DNA from: Amycolatopsis iheyensis
GTDB lineage: Bacteria; Actinomycetota; Actinomycetes; Mycobacteriales; Pseudonocardiaceae
Length of the DNA: 64,000 bases
Assembly: GCF_024703995.1 (NCBI RefSeq)
Contig: NZ_JAMXQV010000021.1
Coordinates: forward strand, 62,001 to 126,000
Direction: 5' to 3'
Both the position numbers and the translations under genes were made by a program. The notes beneath the pieces are model-generated. The model searched no databases. It had not been told where the DNA came from and saw only the letters and a program-made list of their open reading frames with translations. Shown piece by piece: positions 15,854-22,826 of this stretch (position 1 is its first letter; every line of letters begins with the position of its first letter).

Positions 15854-17293
15854 ATGAACAGTGGAACTGCCCGCCGCAGGATCGCAGCGCTCTCCGGCGC
15901 GGTGACCGTCGCGGCGGCCGTGGTGACAGCGGTGACCCTGGGCGCCGGCGCAGCCGCGGCCGACGTCACCGGCGCGTTGCGCGGCACCGGTTCGGGCCGG
16001 TGCCTGGACGTGCCGAACGCGAGCCAGACCGACGGGACGAACCTGCAGATCTACGACTGCTGGGGCGGTTCCGGCCAGCAGTGGACGGCGACGTCGGACG
16101 GCCGGTTGACGGTGTTCGGCGGCAAGTGCCTGGACGTGCCGGGCAGCGCGACCACGGCCGGCACCCGGGTGCAGATCTGGACCTGTCACGGCGGGGCCAA
16201 CCAGCAGTGGCGGCTGAACTCCGACGGCACGGTGACCGGCGTGCAGTCCGGGCTCTGCCTGGACGTCACCGGCGCCGGCACTGCCAACGGCACCGCGGTG
16301 CAGCTCTGGGCGTGCACCGGAGGCGGCAACCAGAAGTGGACGGGCCTGTCGACCACGACCACGCCGACCACCACACCGACCGGCAGCGGCTGTTCGCTGC
16401 CTTCGACGTACCGCTGGTCGTCGACGGGTGTGCTCGCGACGCCGAAGAACGGCTGGGTGTCGCTGAAGGACTTCACCAACGTCGTCCACAACGGCAAGCA
16501 CCTCGTCTACGCGTCGAACGTCTCGGGGTCCACCTACGGCTCGATGGCCTTCAGCCCGTTCACGAACTGGTCCGACATGGGCTCGGCCGGCCAGACCGGG
16601 ATGAACCAGGCCACGGTGGCGCCCACGCTGTTCTACTTCGCGCCGAAGAACATCTGGGTGCTGGCCTACCAGTGGGGCGCCTGGCCGTTCAGCTACCGCA
16701 CCTCCAGCGACCCGGCGAACCCCAACGGCTGGTCGTCACCGCAGCCTCTGTTCACGGGCAGCATCTCCGGCTCGGGCACCGGCCCGATCGACCAGACGCT
16801 GATCGCCGACGGCTCGACCATGTACCTGTTCTTCGCCGGGGACAACGGGAAGATCTACCGCGCGAGCATGCCGATCGGGAACTTCCCCGGCAGCTTCGGC
16901 GCGAACTACACGACGGTGATGAGCGACTCGACGAACAACCTGTTCGAGGCGGTGGAGGTCTACAAAGTCCAGGGCCAGAACCAGTACCTGATGATCGTCG
17001 AGGCGATCGGCGCGAACGGGCGTTACTTCCGGTCGTTCACCGCGAGCAGCCTGAGCGGTTCGTGGACCCCGCAAGCGGCGAGCGAGAGCAGCCCCTTCGC
17101 GGGCAAGGCCAACAGCGGCGCCTCCTGGACCAACGACATCAGCCACGGTGACCTGGTCCGCGCCAACCCGGACCAGACCAAGACCATCGACCCCTGCAAC
17201 CTGCAGTTGCTGTACCAGGGCAAGTCGCCCAACGCGAGCGGGCCGTACGACCAGCTGCCGTGGCGGCCGGGCGTCCTGACGCTGCAGCGCTAA
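15854..17293 (+). CDS. Secreted GH62 alpha-L-arabinofuranosidase with N-terminal CBM13
   Basis: 479 residues. A Sec signal peptide ends near AAAA at about 36. A ricin-type beta-trefoil (CBM13) covers about 38-165 with repeated CLDV and QQW motifs. A short Thr/Pro linker and the GH62 five-bladed propeller (about 180-479) follow. Candidate catalytic acids are Asp about 206 (SLKDFTN), Asp about 313 (GPIDQT) and Glu about 365 (NLFEAVE), the usual GH62 set. It removes arabinose side chains from arabinoxylan and so assists the adjacent xylanase. Its stop overlaps that of the convergent oxidoreductase gene. Confidence 0.95.
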   Translation: MNSGTARRRIAALSGAVTVAAAVVTAVTLGAGAAAADVTGALRGTGSGRCLDVPNASQTDGTNLQIYDCWGGSGQQWTATSDGRLTVFGGKCLDVPGSATTAGTRVQIWTCHGGANQQWRLNSDGTVTGVQSGLCLDVTGAGTANGTAVQLWACTGGGNQKWTGLSTTTTPTTTPTGSGCSLPSTYRWSSTGVLATPKNGWVSLKDFTNVVHNGKHLVYASNVSGSTYGSMAFSPFTNWSDMGSAGQTGMNQATVAPTLFYFAPKNIWVLAYQWGAWPFSYRTSSDPANPNGWSSPQPLFTGSISGSGTGPIDQTLIADGSTMYLFFAGDNGKIYRASMPIGNFPGSFGANYTTVMSDSTNNLFEAVEVYKVQGQNQYLMIVEAIGANGRYFRSFTASSLSGSWTPQAASESSPFAGKANSGASWTNDISHGDLVRANPDQTKTIDPCNLQLLYQGKSPNASGPYDQLPWRPGVLTLQR

Positions 17294-18186
17294 CCGGGAA
17301 CCACCACGCGCCGGCCTCGGGTGTGCCCGGCCTGGCTGTCGACGTGCGCGGCCGCCGCGTCGACAAGCGGGTACACCCGCTCCACCGGAATCCGGAGCTC
17401 TCCCCGGGAGATCAGGTCGACGGCCTCGGCGAGCGCGTCCCGCACGCTGCCGGCCACCCCGGAAAACCGGACGCCGAACTTCGGGGCGTCCAGGTCGGCG
17501 ATCGAGAGCACCTTCGCCGGGTCGCCCGTCAGCGCCACGAGCTCGCCGAGCACACCCGAGCCGGCCAGGTCCACCGCCGCGTCCACCGGGCCCTGGCCCC
17601 GCACCCGCTCGACCCAGCCCTCGCCGTAGGTCGTGGCCACCGCGCCGAGGCCACGCAGGTAGTCCTGGTTCGCCGGCCCGGCCGTGCCGATCACCCGGAT
17701 CCCGCGCACGCGGGCGAGCTGCAGCACCGCCGACCCCACGCCGCCGGACGCGCCGCTGACCAGCAGTGTCTGCCCTGCGGCCACCTCGGTTTCGCGCAGG
17801 AGGCGCACCGCGGTCTCCACGACCGACGGGTAGCCGGCCGCCTCCTCGAACGTCAGCCCCGCGGGCATCCGCGCCCACGCCGACAACACCGCGAACTCCG
17901 CGTAGGTGTTGCTCCCTTCCCCGAACACGAAGTCGCCGACCTCGACGTCGCCGACCCCCGCGCCGACCTCGTCCACTACGCCCGCGGCATCCAGCCCGAC
18001 CCCGGCGGGCAGCCGGATCGGGTGCGCGCCGAGGACCTGCCCCTCCCGCAGCCGCCAGTCGACGGGGTTGACCCCGGCCGCCCGCACGGCGACCCGGACC
18101 TGCCCGGGGCCGGCGTGGGGTTCCTCGGCGTCGATCAGGCGCAGGACCTCGGGACCGCCGAACTCGGCGAAGCTGATCATCTTCAT
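17290..18186 (-). CDS. NAD(P)-dependent quinone-oxidoreductase-like MDR enzyme
   Basis: 298-residue zinc-independent medium-chain dehydrogenase/reductase. The N-terminal GroES-like part (VRAAGVNPVDWRLREG) and the nucleotide fold with SGASGGVGSAVLQLARVRG are typical of QOR-type alkene/quinone reductases. It is shorter than the usual 310-330 residues but has both domains. It is divergent from a TetR gene with a palindrome between them, so it is the probable TetR target and may detoxify a reactive quinone or enone. Confidence 0.88.
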   Translation of the reverse strand: MKMISFAEFGGPEVLRLIDAEEPHAGPGQVRVAVRAAGVNPVDWRLREGQVLGAHPIRLPAGVGLDAAGVVDEVGAGVGDVEVGDFVFGEGSNTYAEFAVLSAWARMPAGLTFEEAAGYPSVVETAVRLLRETEVAAGQTLLVSGASGGVGSAVLQLARVRGIRVIGTAGPANQDYLRGLGAVATTYGEGWVERVRGQGPVDAAVDLAGSGVLGELVALTGDPAKVLSIADLDAPKFGVRFSGVAGSVRDALAEAVDLISRGELRIPVERVYPLVDAAAAHVDSQAGHTRGRRVVVPG

Positions 18187-18199
18187 GAGCCGACCATAG

Positions 18200-18214
18200 C
18201 ACTAACGGTTAGTG
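18200..18214. promoter_or_regulatory. TetR operator palindrome CACTAAC-G-GTTAGTG
   Basis: A perfect 15-bp inverted repeat sits 14 bp from the oxidoreductase start, with an extra half-site AACGGTTAG at 18221-18229. ACTAAC/GTTAGT palindromes are common TetR sites between divergent TetR-oxidoreductase pairs, so repression of both genes is inferred. Confidence 0.75.
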
Positions 18215-18255
18215 TTTTAGAACGGTTAGCTTTACGCACCTGATAGCCTCAGCCG

Positions 18256-18816
18256 GTGACCGCACCACCAGGGCGTCGCGAGCGCAAGAAGGCCGCGACC
18301 CGCCAGAAGATCGCCGACACCGCCCTGCGCCTGTTCCTGGAGCGCGGCTACGACCCGGTGGGCATCCGCGACGTGGCCGCCGAGGCGGACGTCGCCGTCA
18401 CCACGGTCTTTTCCCACTTCGCCTCGAAGGAGGCGTTGGTGTTCGCGCAGGACGAGAACTTCGAGCACCGTCTCGTCCAGGCGGTCACTGTCGAGCCGCT
18501 CATTCCCGCGCTCCGGCACGAAATCAGCGCCATGGTCCGCCACTGCGCGGCCCGCGACCGGGTCCCGCTCCGGCGCATGATCGGCTCGTCGCCTGCGTTG
18601 CGGGACTACGAGAACGCGATGCTGCTGCGCTACGCCGAGTCGTTGGCGACGGCGATCACCGCGGAGGTCGACCGGTCGCCGACTGCGTGTAGGGCCATCG
18701 CTCGCTTCGTCATCGACGCCTACGCGATAGCCCGCGACGCTACCGAGCCGGAAGCCGCGCTGGAGGAGACGTTCCGGATGATCGAAGCCGCCTGGGACGC
18801 GCTGGACTTCGGCTAG
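18256..18816 (+). CDS. TetR-family transcriptional regulator
   Basis: 186 residues. The N-terminal TetR helix-turn-helix (about 10-56; GYDPVGIRDVAAEADVAVTT) is followed by a helical ligand-binding domain that I cannot assign to a ligand. GTG start at 18256. It is divergently transcribed from the MDR oxidoreductase with a 15-bp palindrome in the shared promoter, which suggests a local redox or xenobiotic response switch. Confidence 0.9.
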   Translation: MTAPPGRRERKKAATRQKIADTALRLFLERGYDPVGIRDVAAEADVAVTTVFSHFASKEALVFAQDENFEHRLVQAVTVEPLIPALRHEISAMVRHCAARDRVPLRRMIGSSPALRDYENAMLLRYAESLATAITAEVDRSPTACRAIARFVIDAYAIARDATEPEAALEETFRMIEAAWDALDFG

Positions 18817-18832
18817 GCCGCGCCGGCTCGGT

Positions 18833-19165
18833 TCAGCAGTGCGAGACGGAGATCTGGTTGTACACCTCGGAGGAGTGCATCCAGGTCGTGCTGGTGTACG
18901 GCGTCGAGACCTTGAACCACCGGTTCGAGGAGTAGTTCACCGAGTACCACTGGGCGTCGGTCCAGCAAATCATCTGCGTCGCGGTGAACTTGGGGATGTC
19001 CGCGTAGTAGTACCCCGAGTCGGGTCCCGCGAACACCGGGCAACTGCCCGATGCGGCGCAATAGGACACCGCCGCGGACGCCGGCGTCGCGGCCGTGACG
19101 CTGAAGCCGATGGTCGCGGCAACCGCCGCCACCACACCGATGAACGGCCGGAAACGGGTCTCCAT
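18833..19165 (-). CDS. Small secreted SH3-like protein
   Basis: 110 residues with a Sec signal peptide (about 1-31, ending ASA) and a compact mature domain with four cysteines, the last at the C-terminus. The RWFKVS and TTWMHSSEVYNQ strands resemble bacterial SH3-type domains that bind cell-wall peptides. No catalytic residues are evident. The gene stands alone between the TetR gene and a 171-bp non-coding stretch. Function unknown; extracellular or wall-associated location is inferred. Confidence 0.7.
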   Translation of the reverse strand: METRFRPFIGVVAAVAATIGFSVTAATPASAAVSYCAASGSCPVFAGPDSGYYYADIPKFTATQMICWTDAQWYSVNYSSNRWFKVSTPYTSTTWMHSSEVYNQISVSHC

Positions 19166-19295
19166 GATGTCCTCCCGGGTCGAAGACGAGTCAGCAGAAC
19201 CACGAAGCTAACGCGGGCCGGTGCGGCGTCAGCGGCGTCGGTTCTCGTCTGAAAAACCGGGCAATGCCCCTGGACATCCGGGTTCTTTTCAGGAA

Positions 19296-19328
19296 GGGCT
19301 CGTGACGGCCGCGCCCCGCCACGAGCCC
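19296..19328 (-). terminator. Possible terminator hairpin
   Basis: GGGCTCGTG...CACGAGCCC forms a 9-bp perfect stem with a 15-nt loop just downstream of the minus-strand hydrolase stop at 19337. There is no clear U-tract, so this is a moderate call. Confidence 0.45.
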
Positions 19329-19336
19329 CACGAGCC

Positions 19337-20106
19337 CTAAACCCCGTCAGCCCGCTGGTTGCGAGCGAAGTCGGACCACCCGGCGCTGTCCCCCGGCAGT
19401 CCCGGGCTCGTCCCGAAGCACACGCCCTTCGCCGCCTGGTCGCCGGCCAGCTGGTACTGCAGCCACGCCGTGATCGCGCCGATCAAGCGATACCGGGTGT
19501 CGCCCTGCAGGAAGTGCGTCGCGCCCGCCAGCTGCCCGTACACCGCCGGGACCTGGGTGGTCGCCGCGAAGCGGGTTCGGACGTAGAACGCCGGGACCAC
19601 GATGTCGGCCTGGCCGGACACGTAGAAAGCCGGGCCGTGCAACGACTTCTCGACACCCTGGGGGCCGGGCATGATCGGGATCGTCGTCCGCACCAGCGGG
19701 TCGGCGCCGGCGGCGATCGCGCCGCCGCCGCCCTGGGAGTGACCGGCGGCCGCGATCGCGCCGGTGTCGACGCGGTCGTGGAAAACGCTTCCCGTGCGGG
19801 CGTTTTCCGCGATCAGGTACCTCGCGCCGGCGAGCATTTCCCGGCCGGAGCCCGACTGGCCGGTGTTCGCCGCGGCGACGACGTACCCCCAGCTCGCCAG
19901 GTGGGTGAACAAGGCCTCGTACTGCTCGACGGTGGCACCGGTGCCGTTGCCCCAGACCAGGACGGGGTGCTTGGCCGTGCCGGTCGCGATGTCCGCCGGG
20001 TGGTACAGCGTGTGGGCGGCGTCGCCCGTGGCCTTGACCGGCTGGTGCGGGCCGGCACGAGAGCGAGCGTGGCCGTCGTCGTCAGGAAGAGCCTCCGGCT
20101 CAGCAT
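19337..20106 (-). pseudogene. Secreted alpha/beta hydrolase (PETase/cutinase-like fold), apparently frameshifted
   Basis: The long downstream frame encodes an alpha/beta hydrolase: oxyanion-side VLVWGNGTG, nucleophile motif AAGHSQGGGGA, then a probable acid in SGQADIVVP and a His in AGATHFLQG. It runs upstream without any start codon to a stop. A clear Tat-type signal peptide (MLSRRLFLTTTATLALVPAR, ATG at 20106) lies immediately before it but one frame off. A single missing base near 20045-20060 would join the two. Either the gene is recently broken or the sequence has an indel. It lies 11 bp downstream of the CHAP gene. The family resembles secreted lipases, cutinases and dienelactone hydrolases. 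Confidence 0.7.
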
Positions 20107-20117
20107 CTCCGCTCCGG

Positions 20118-20636
20118 TCAGCTGTAGAAGTGGATGTAGCGGAACGAGGACGTGCTCACGTCGTGGACGAGGTAGTGCCCGTCGCCGGCCCAGTTGTAGT
20201 CCTCGACCGTGACCGTGCCGCCGTGCACACTGTCCACGATGGCCACGTGGCCGTAGCGGCCGTTGTCGGTCTGTGCGATGGCGCCCGCGGCCGGGGTGCT
20301 GTCGACGCGGTAGCCGTGGTTGCGGGCGTTGTCGTCCCAGTACTTCGCGTCGCCGTAGTTGTTCGCGCTCTCGCCGTGGCGGGCGATGTTGAACGCCGCC
20401 CACGAGACGCACTCGCGGTTGTACATGTTCCAGTCGTCGACGACCGAGTCCTGGGGGACGTTGCGCCACTTCGCCGGGTAGATGTCGCCGATCGTGCCGG
20501 CCGCCGAGGAGGCGGGGGCGGTGCCGTACTGAGCCGCCATCGAAGCGGGCTGGGCGGCGGTCGCGGCGGTCGCCGGAGTGACGGCGAACGCGAAGGCGGC
20601 GGCGACGATCAGTGCGGCGCGAGGGATTCGACGCAT
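20118..20636 (-). CDS. Secreted CHAP-domain amidase/peptidase
   Basis: 172 residues: a signal peptide (about 1-27, ending ATA) and a single CHAP domain with the catalytic Cys in YNRECVSWAAF and His in YGHVAIVDSV. CHAP enzymes cleave peptidoglycan stem peptides or amide bonds, so it may act in wall turnover or attack on other bacteria. It is a shorter relative of the CHAP domain at 50716-52185. It precedes the frameshifted hydrolase gene on the same strand. Confidence 0.85.
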   Translation of the reverse strand: MRRIPRAALIVAAAFAFAVTPATAATAAQPASMAAQYGTAPASSAAGTIGDIYPAKWRNVPQDSVVDDWNMYNRECVSWAAFNIARHGESANNYGDAKYWDDNARNHGYRVDSTPAAGAIAQTDNGRYGHVAIVDSVHGGTVTVEDYNWAGDGHYLVHDVSTSSFRYIHFYS

Positions 20637-20763
20637 GGGAAAGCCCTTTCCGGTCCAGGGGTGGTGGGGATGTGCCGTGACGGTAGAAGCAAGATCAGCG
20701 GCGGCCCAGGCCTTTGTGAACGTCCCGCCGGGACCGGACCGGAAGGGCTGGTCGGCGCGCGGT

Positions 20764-20777
20764 GTTCACAGAATTGC
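20764..20777 (-). repeat. 14-bp element after the minus HTH paralog (copy 1)
   Basis: Read on the minus strand this is GCAATTCTGTGAAC, 2 nt past the stop. An exact inverted copy follows the stop of the divergent paralog at 22690-22703, and a partial copy (TGTGAAC) lies at 20715-20721. See the findings. Confidence 0.7.
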
Positions 20778-20779
20778 GC

Positions 20780-21667
20780 TCACCAGTGCCAGCTGATGCC
20801 GTAGATCCCGGGGCGGGCGTCGCGCAGCGCCATGGTCGCGGTGTGGGTGGCGCCGGTGGCCAGTGAGCTGCCCGGGTGCTCGGGGCCGCCCAGGCCGCGC
20901 TGCTCGAACGAGCGCACACCGCGGGGCGACCGCGGCCCGAAGTGCACCTGGCAGACGTATTCCGGGATGGGACGGGTGAACCGGCGGTGGTAGTGGTCGA
21001 TCGGCGAGCCCGGCGGGAACCGGATCTCGTAGTCGACCACCGTCACCTCGCCCAGCGCGAGCGGGTGCGCCAGGCGCAGCTCGCCGGCGACCATGCCGGT
21101 GCGCCGGTCCACGCACACCTGCCCGAGCCGGGCGGACCGGACGTAGCGGTAGCAGGGATCCGCGGGCAGCACGGCATCGGCCTGGTAGTAGGTCATCAGG
21201 CGGTCGACGCCGTCGACGGCGGCTTCGGCGACCATCCTGACCCGCAGCGCCTGTTCGCCGCCCCGCTCGTCGAGGACCAGGTGGTCGTGGATCGACCAGA
21301 AGGACAGCTGGCCGTCCGGCGGTGGTTTCAGCTCGGCGGCCAGCACCCGGAGGTCCGGCCACAGCCGGCGGCGCTCGATGCGGCACGCGCCTTCGCCCAG
21401 CCACCGCCCGCGAGGCGCTTTGGGGCCGAGCAACCCGGTCAGCGCGCCCGGCTCGAGGCCCAGCACCGCCTCGAGGTGGGTGACGGCCAGCAACGACTTC
21501 TCGCGTTCCGGCTGTGACCGGCCGCGTCGCCAATAGGAGAGCGCGGAGCGCGAGAGGTGCACCCCGCGCGCGGCGAGGTGGTGCTGGAGCCGATCGAGCG
21601 ACAGCCCGGCTTCGTCGATCGCGGCGTCCAGCGTGACCGCGAACGAGCCGGGAGACGACCGAGTCAC
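20780..21667 (-). CDS. HTH-containing protein, divergent paralog A
   Basis: 295 residues. The N-terminal region (about 5-65) resembles an Xre-type helix-turn-helix (LQHHLAARGVHLSRSALSYW, then GRSQPEREKSLLAV). The remaining 220 residues form an uncharacterised domain with the ordered blocks PPDGQLSFWSIHD, RVRMVAEAAVDGVDRL, YYQADAVLP and HYHRRFTRP, ending in a GIxGxxWxW motif. GTG at 21667 is chosen because it aligns with the paralog's ATG. It pairs head-to-head with a same-length homolog. Probably a regulator, with the C-terminal domain sensing or oligomerising; the ligand is unknown. Confidence 0.75.
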   Translation of the reverse strand: MTRSSPGSFAVTLDAAIDEAGLSLDRLQHHLAARGVHLSRSALSYWRRGRSQPEREKSLLAVTHLEAVLGLEPGALTGLLGPKAPRGRWLGEGACRIERRRLWPDLRVLAAELKPPPDGQLSFWSIHDHLVLDERGGEQALRVRMVAEAAVDGVDRLMTYYQADAVLPADPCYRYVRSARLGQVCVDRRTGMVAGELRLAHPLALGEVTVVDYEIRFPPGSPIDHYHRRFTRPIPEYVCQVHFGPRSPRGVRSFEQRGLGGPEHPGSSLATGATHTATMALRDARPGIYGISWHW

Positions 21668-21805
21668 GCTCCCATCATGATCACCGGTCCTCCCTGGCGG
21701 AACCAACGAAAGTCCTGCTCTCGGTCCGGGATTCCCAGCATCTGGGCACCGGGATCAGACGAACGGCGCTGGCCGCCCGGCCCGGCGAGCGCGACAGTGA
21801 GCACC

Positions 21806-22690
21806 ATGCCGACATCGGACGAGTCGTTCGCCACCGCGTTGGACGCGGCCATCAGCGACGCCGGGCTGACCTTGGACCGGCTGCGCGAGCACCTCGCGGC
21901 CCGGGGTGTGACGGTCTCGCGCAGTGCGCTGGCCTACTGGCGGCTCGGGCGGTCCCGGCCCGAGCGGGAGGCGTCGCTGCACGCCGTGAGCGAGCTGGAA
22001 CGGGTGCTGGGGCTGGCGCCGGGCACGCTCGTCCGGCTGCTCGCGTCGACCGACCGACGGTGCCTGCCACGCGAGCGGCGCGCCCCGCTGCTGGAGCGCC
22101 GGCGGCTGTGGCCGTCGGTGCGGCCGCTGTCCCTGGAGCTGGATTCACCACCGGAGAACCAGCTGCGCCTGTGGTCGGTGCACGACGAGCTGACGGTCGA
22201 CGACGACCACCAGGAACGGCTCCTGCGCGTGCGGCTGGTCGCCGAAGCGGCCGTCGCCGGCGTGACGAGGATGCTGGTCTACTACCAGACCGAGGACCTC
22301 GCGAGGGTCACGCCGCGCGTCGCGGCGGTGCGTCACGGCCGGCTGGGGCGCGTCCGGAGCGACGGCTCGGCCGGGCTCTTCGTCGTCGAGCTGGTCTTCG
22401 ACCGGGTGCTGGCCGCCGGCGACGTCGCCGCCGTCGACTACGACCTGGCCTTCGAGCCCGGCCGGCCGGTGGACGGCTACCACCGGCGGCTCACCCGGCC
22501 GACCCCGATGTACACCTGCCAGGTGCGCTTCGGCCGGAGCGCGCCCCGCAGCCTGTACCGCTTCCAGCGCCGTGATCTCGCCGCGCCGCGCCGGAAGACG
22601 CAGCGGCTGCGGCTCTCGGCCGAGCAGTCCGCCACCGTGGCGGCGCGCGACGTCCCGGTCGGCATCATCGGCCTGAACTGGACCTGGTAG
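21806..22690 (+). CDS. HTH-containing protein, divergent paralog B
   Basis: 294 residues, clearly homologous over full length to the protein at 20780-21667: the same HTH (LREHLAARGVTVSRSALAYW), PPENQLRLWSVHD, RVRLVAEAAVAGVTRM, GYHRRLTRP and a C-terminal GIIGLNWTW. The ATG at 21806 is chosen by alignment with the paralog. The two genes share a 138-bp promoter region. This arrangement fits an inverted gene duplication followed by divergence, perhaps giving a heterodimeric regulator. The C-terminal domain is not one I can name. Confidence 0.75.
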   Translation: MPTSDESFATALDAAISDAGLTLDRLREHLAARGVTVSRSALAYWRLGRSRPEREASLHAVSELERVLGLAPGTLVRLLASTDRRCLPRERRAPLLERRRLWPSVRPLSLELDSPPENQLRLWSVHDELTVDDDHQERLLRVRLVAEAAVAGVTRMLVYYQTEDLARVTPRVAAVRHGRLGRVRSDGSAGLFVVELVFDRVLAAGDVAAVDYDLAFEPGRPVDGYHRRLTRPTPMYTCQVRFGRSAPRSLYRFQRRDLAAPRRKTQRLRLSAEQSATVAARDVPVGIIGLNWTW

Positions 22691-22703
22691 CAATTCTGTG
22701 AAC
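22690..22703 (+). repeat. 14-bp element after the plus HTH paralog (copy 2)
   Basis: GCAATTCTGTGAAC, starting at the last base of the stop codon, is an exact inverted copy of the element after the divergent paralog. It is more conserved than the coding regions it follows. Confidence 0.7.
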
Positions 22704-22826
22704 GCGCGGGCCTGACCTGTGCTTATCCGCCGGCGGCGGGCCGAATTCCACTTCGCCGGGGCCGGACCGCAAAACCGTTCTTACGGTGCGCAGTGCTGTA
22801 TTCCTCCTCACCTCCCGGAGCAGCAC

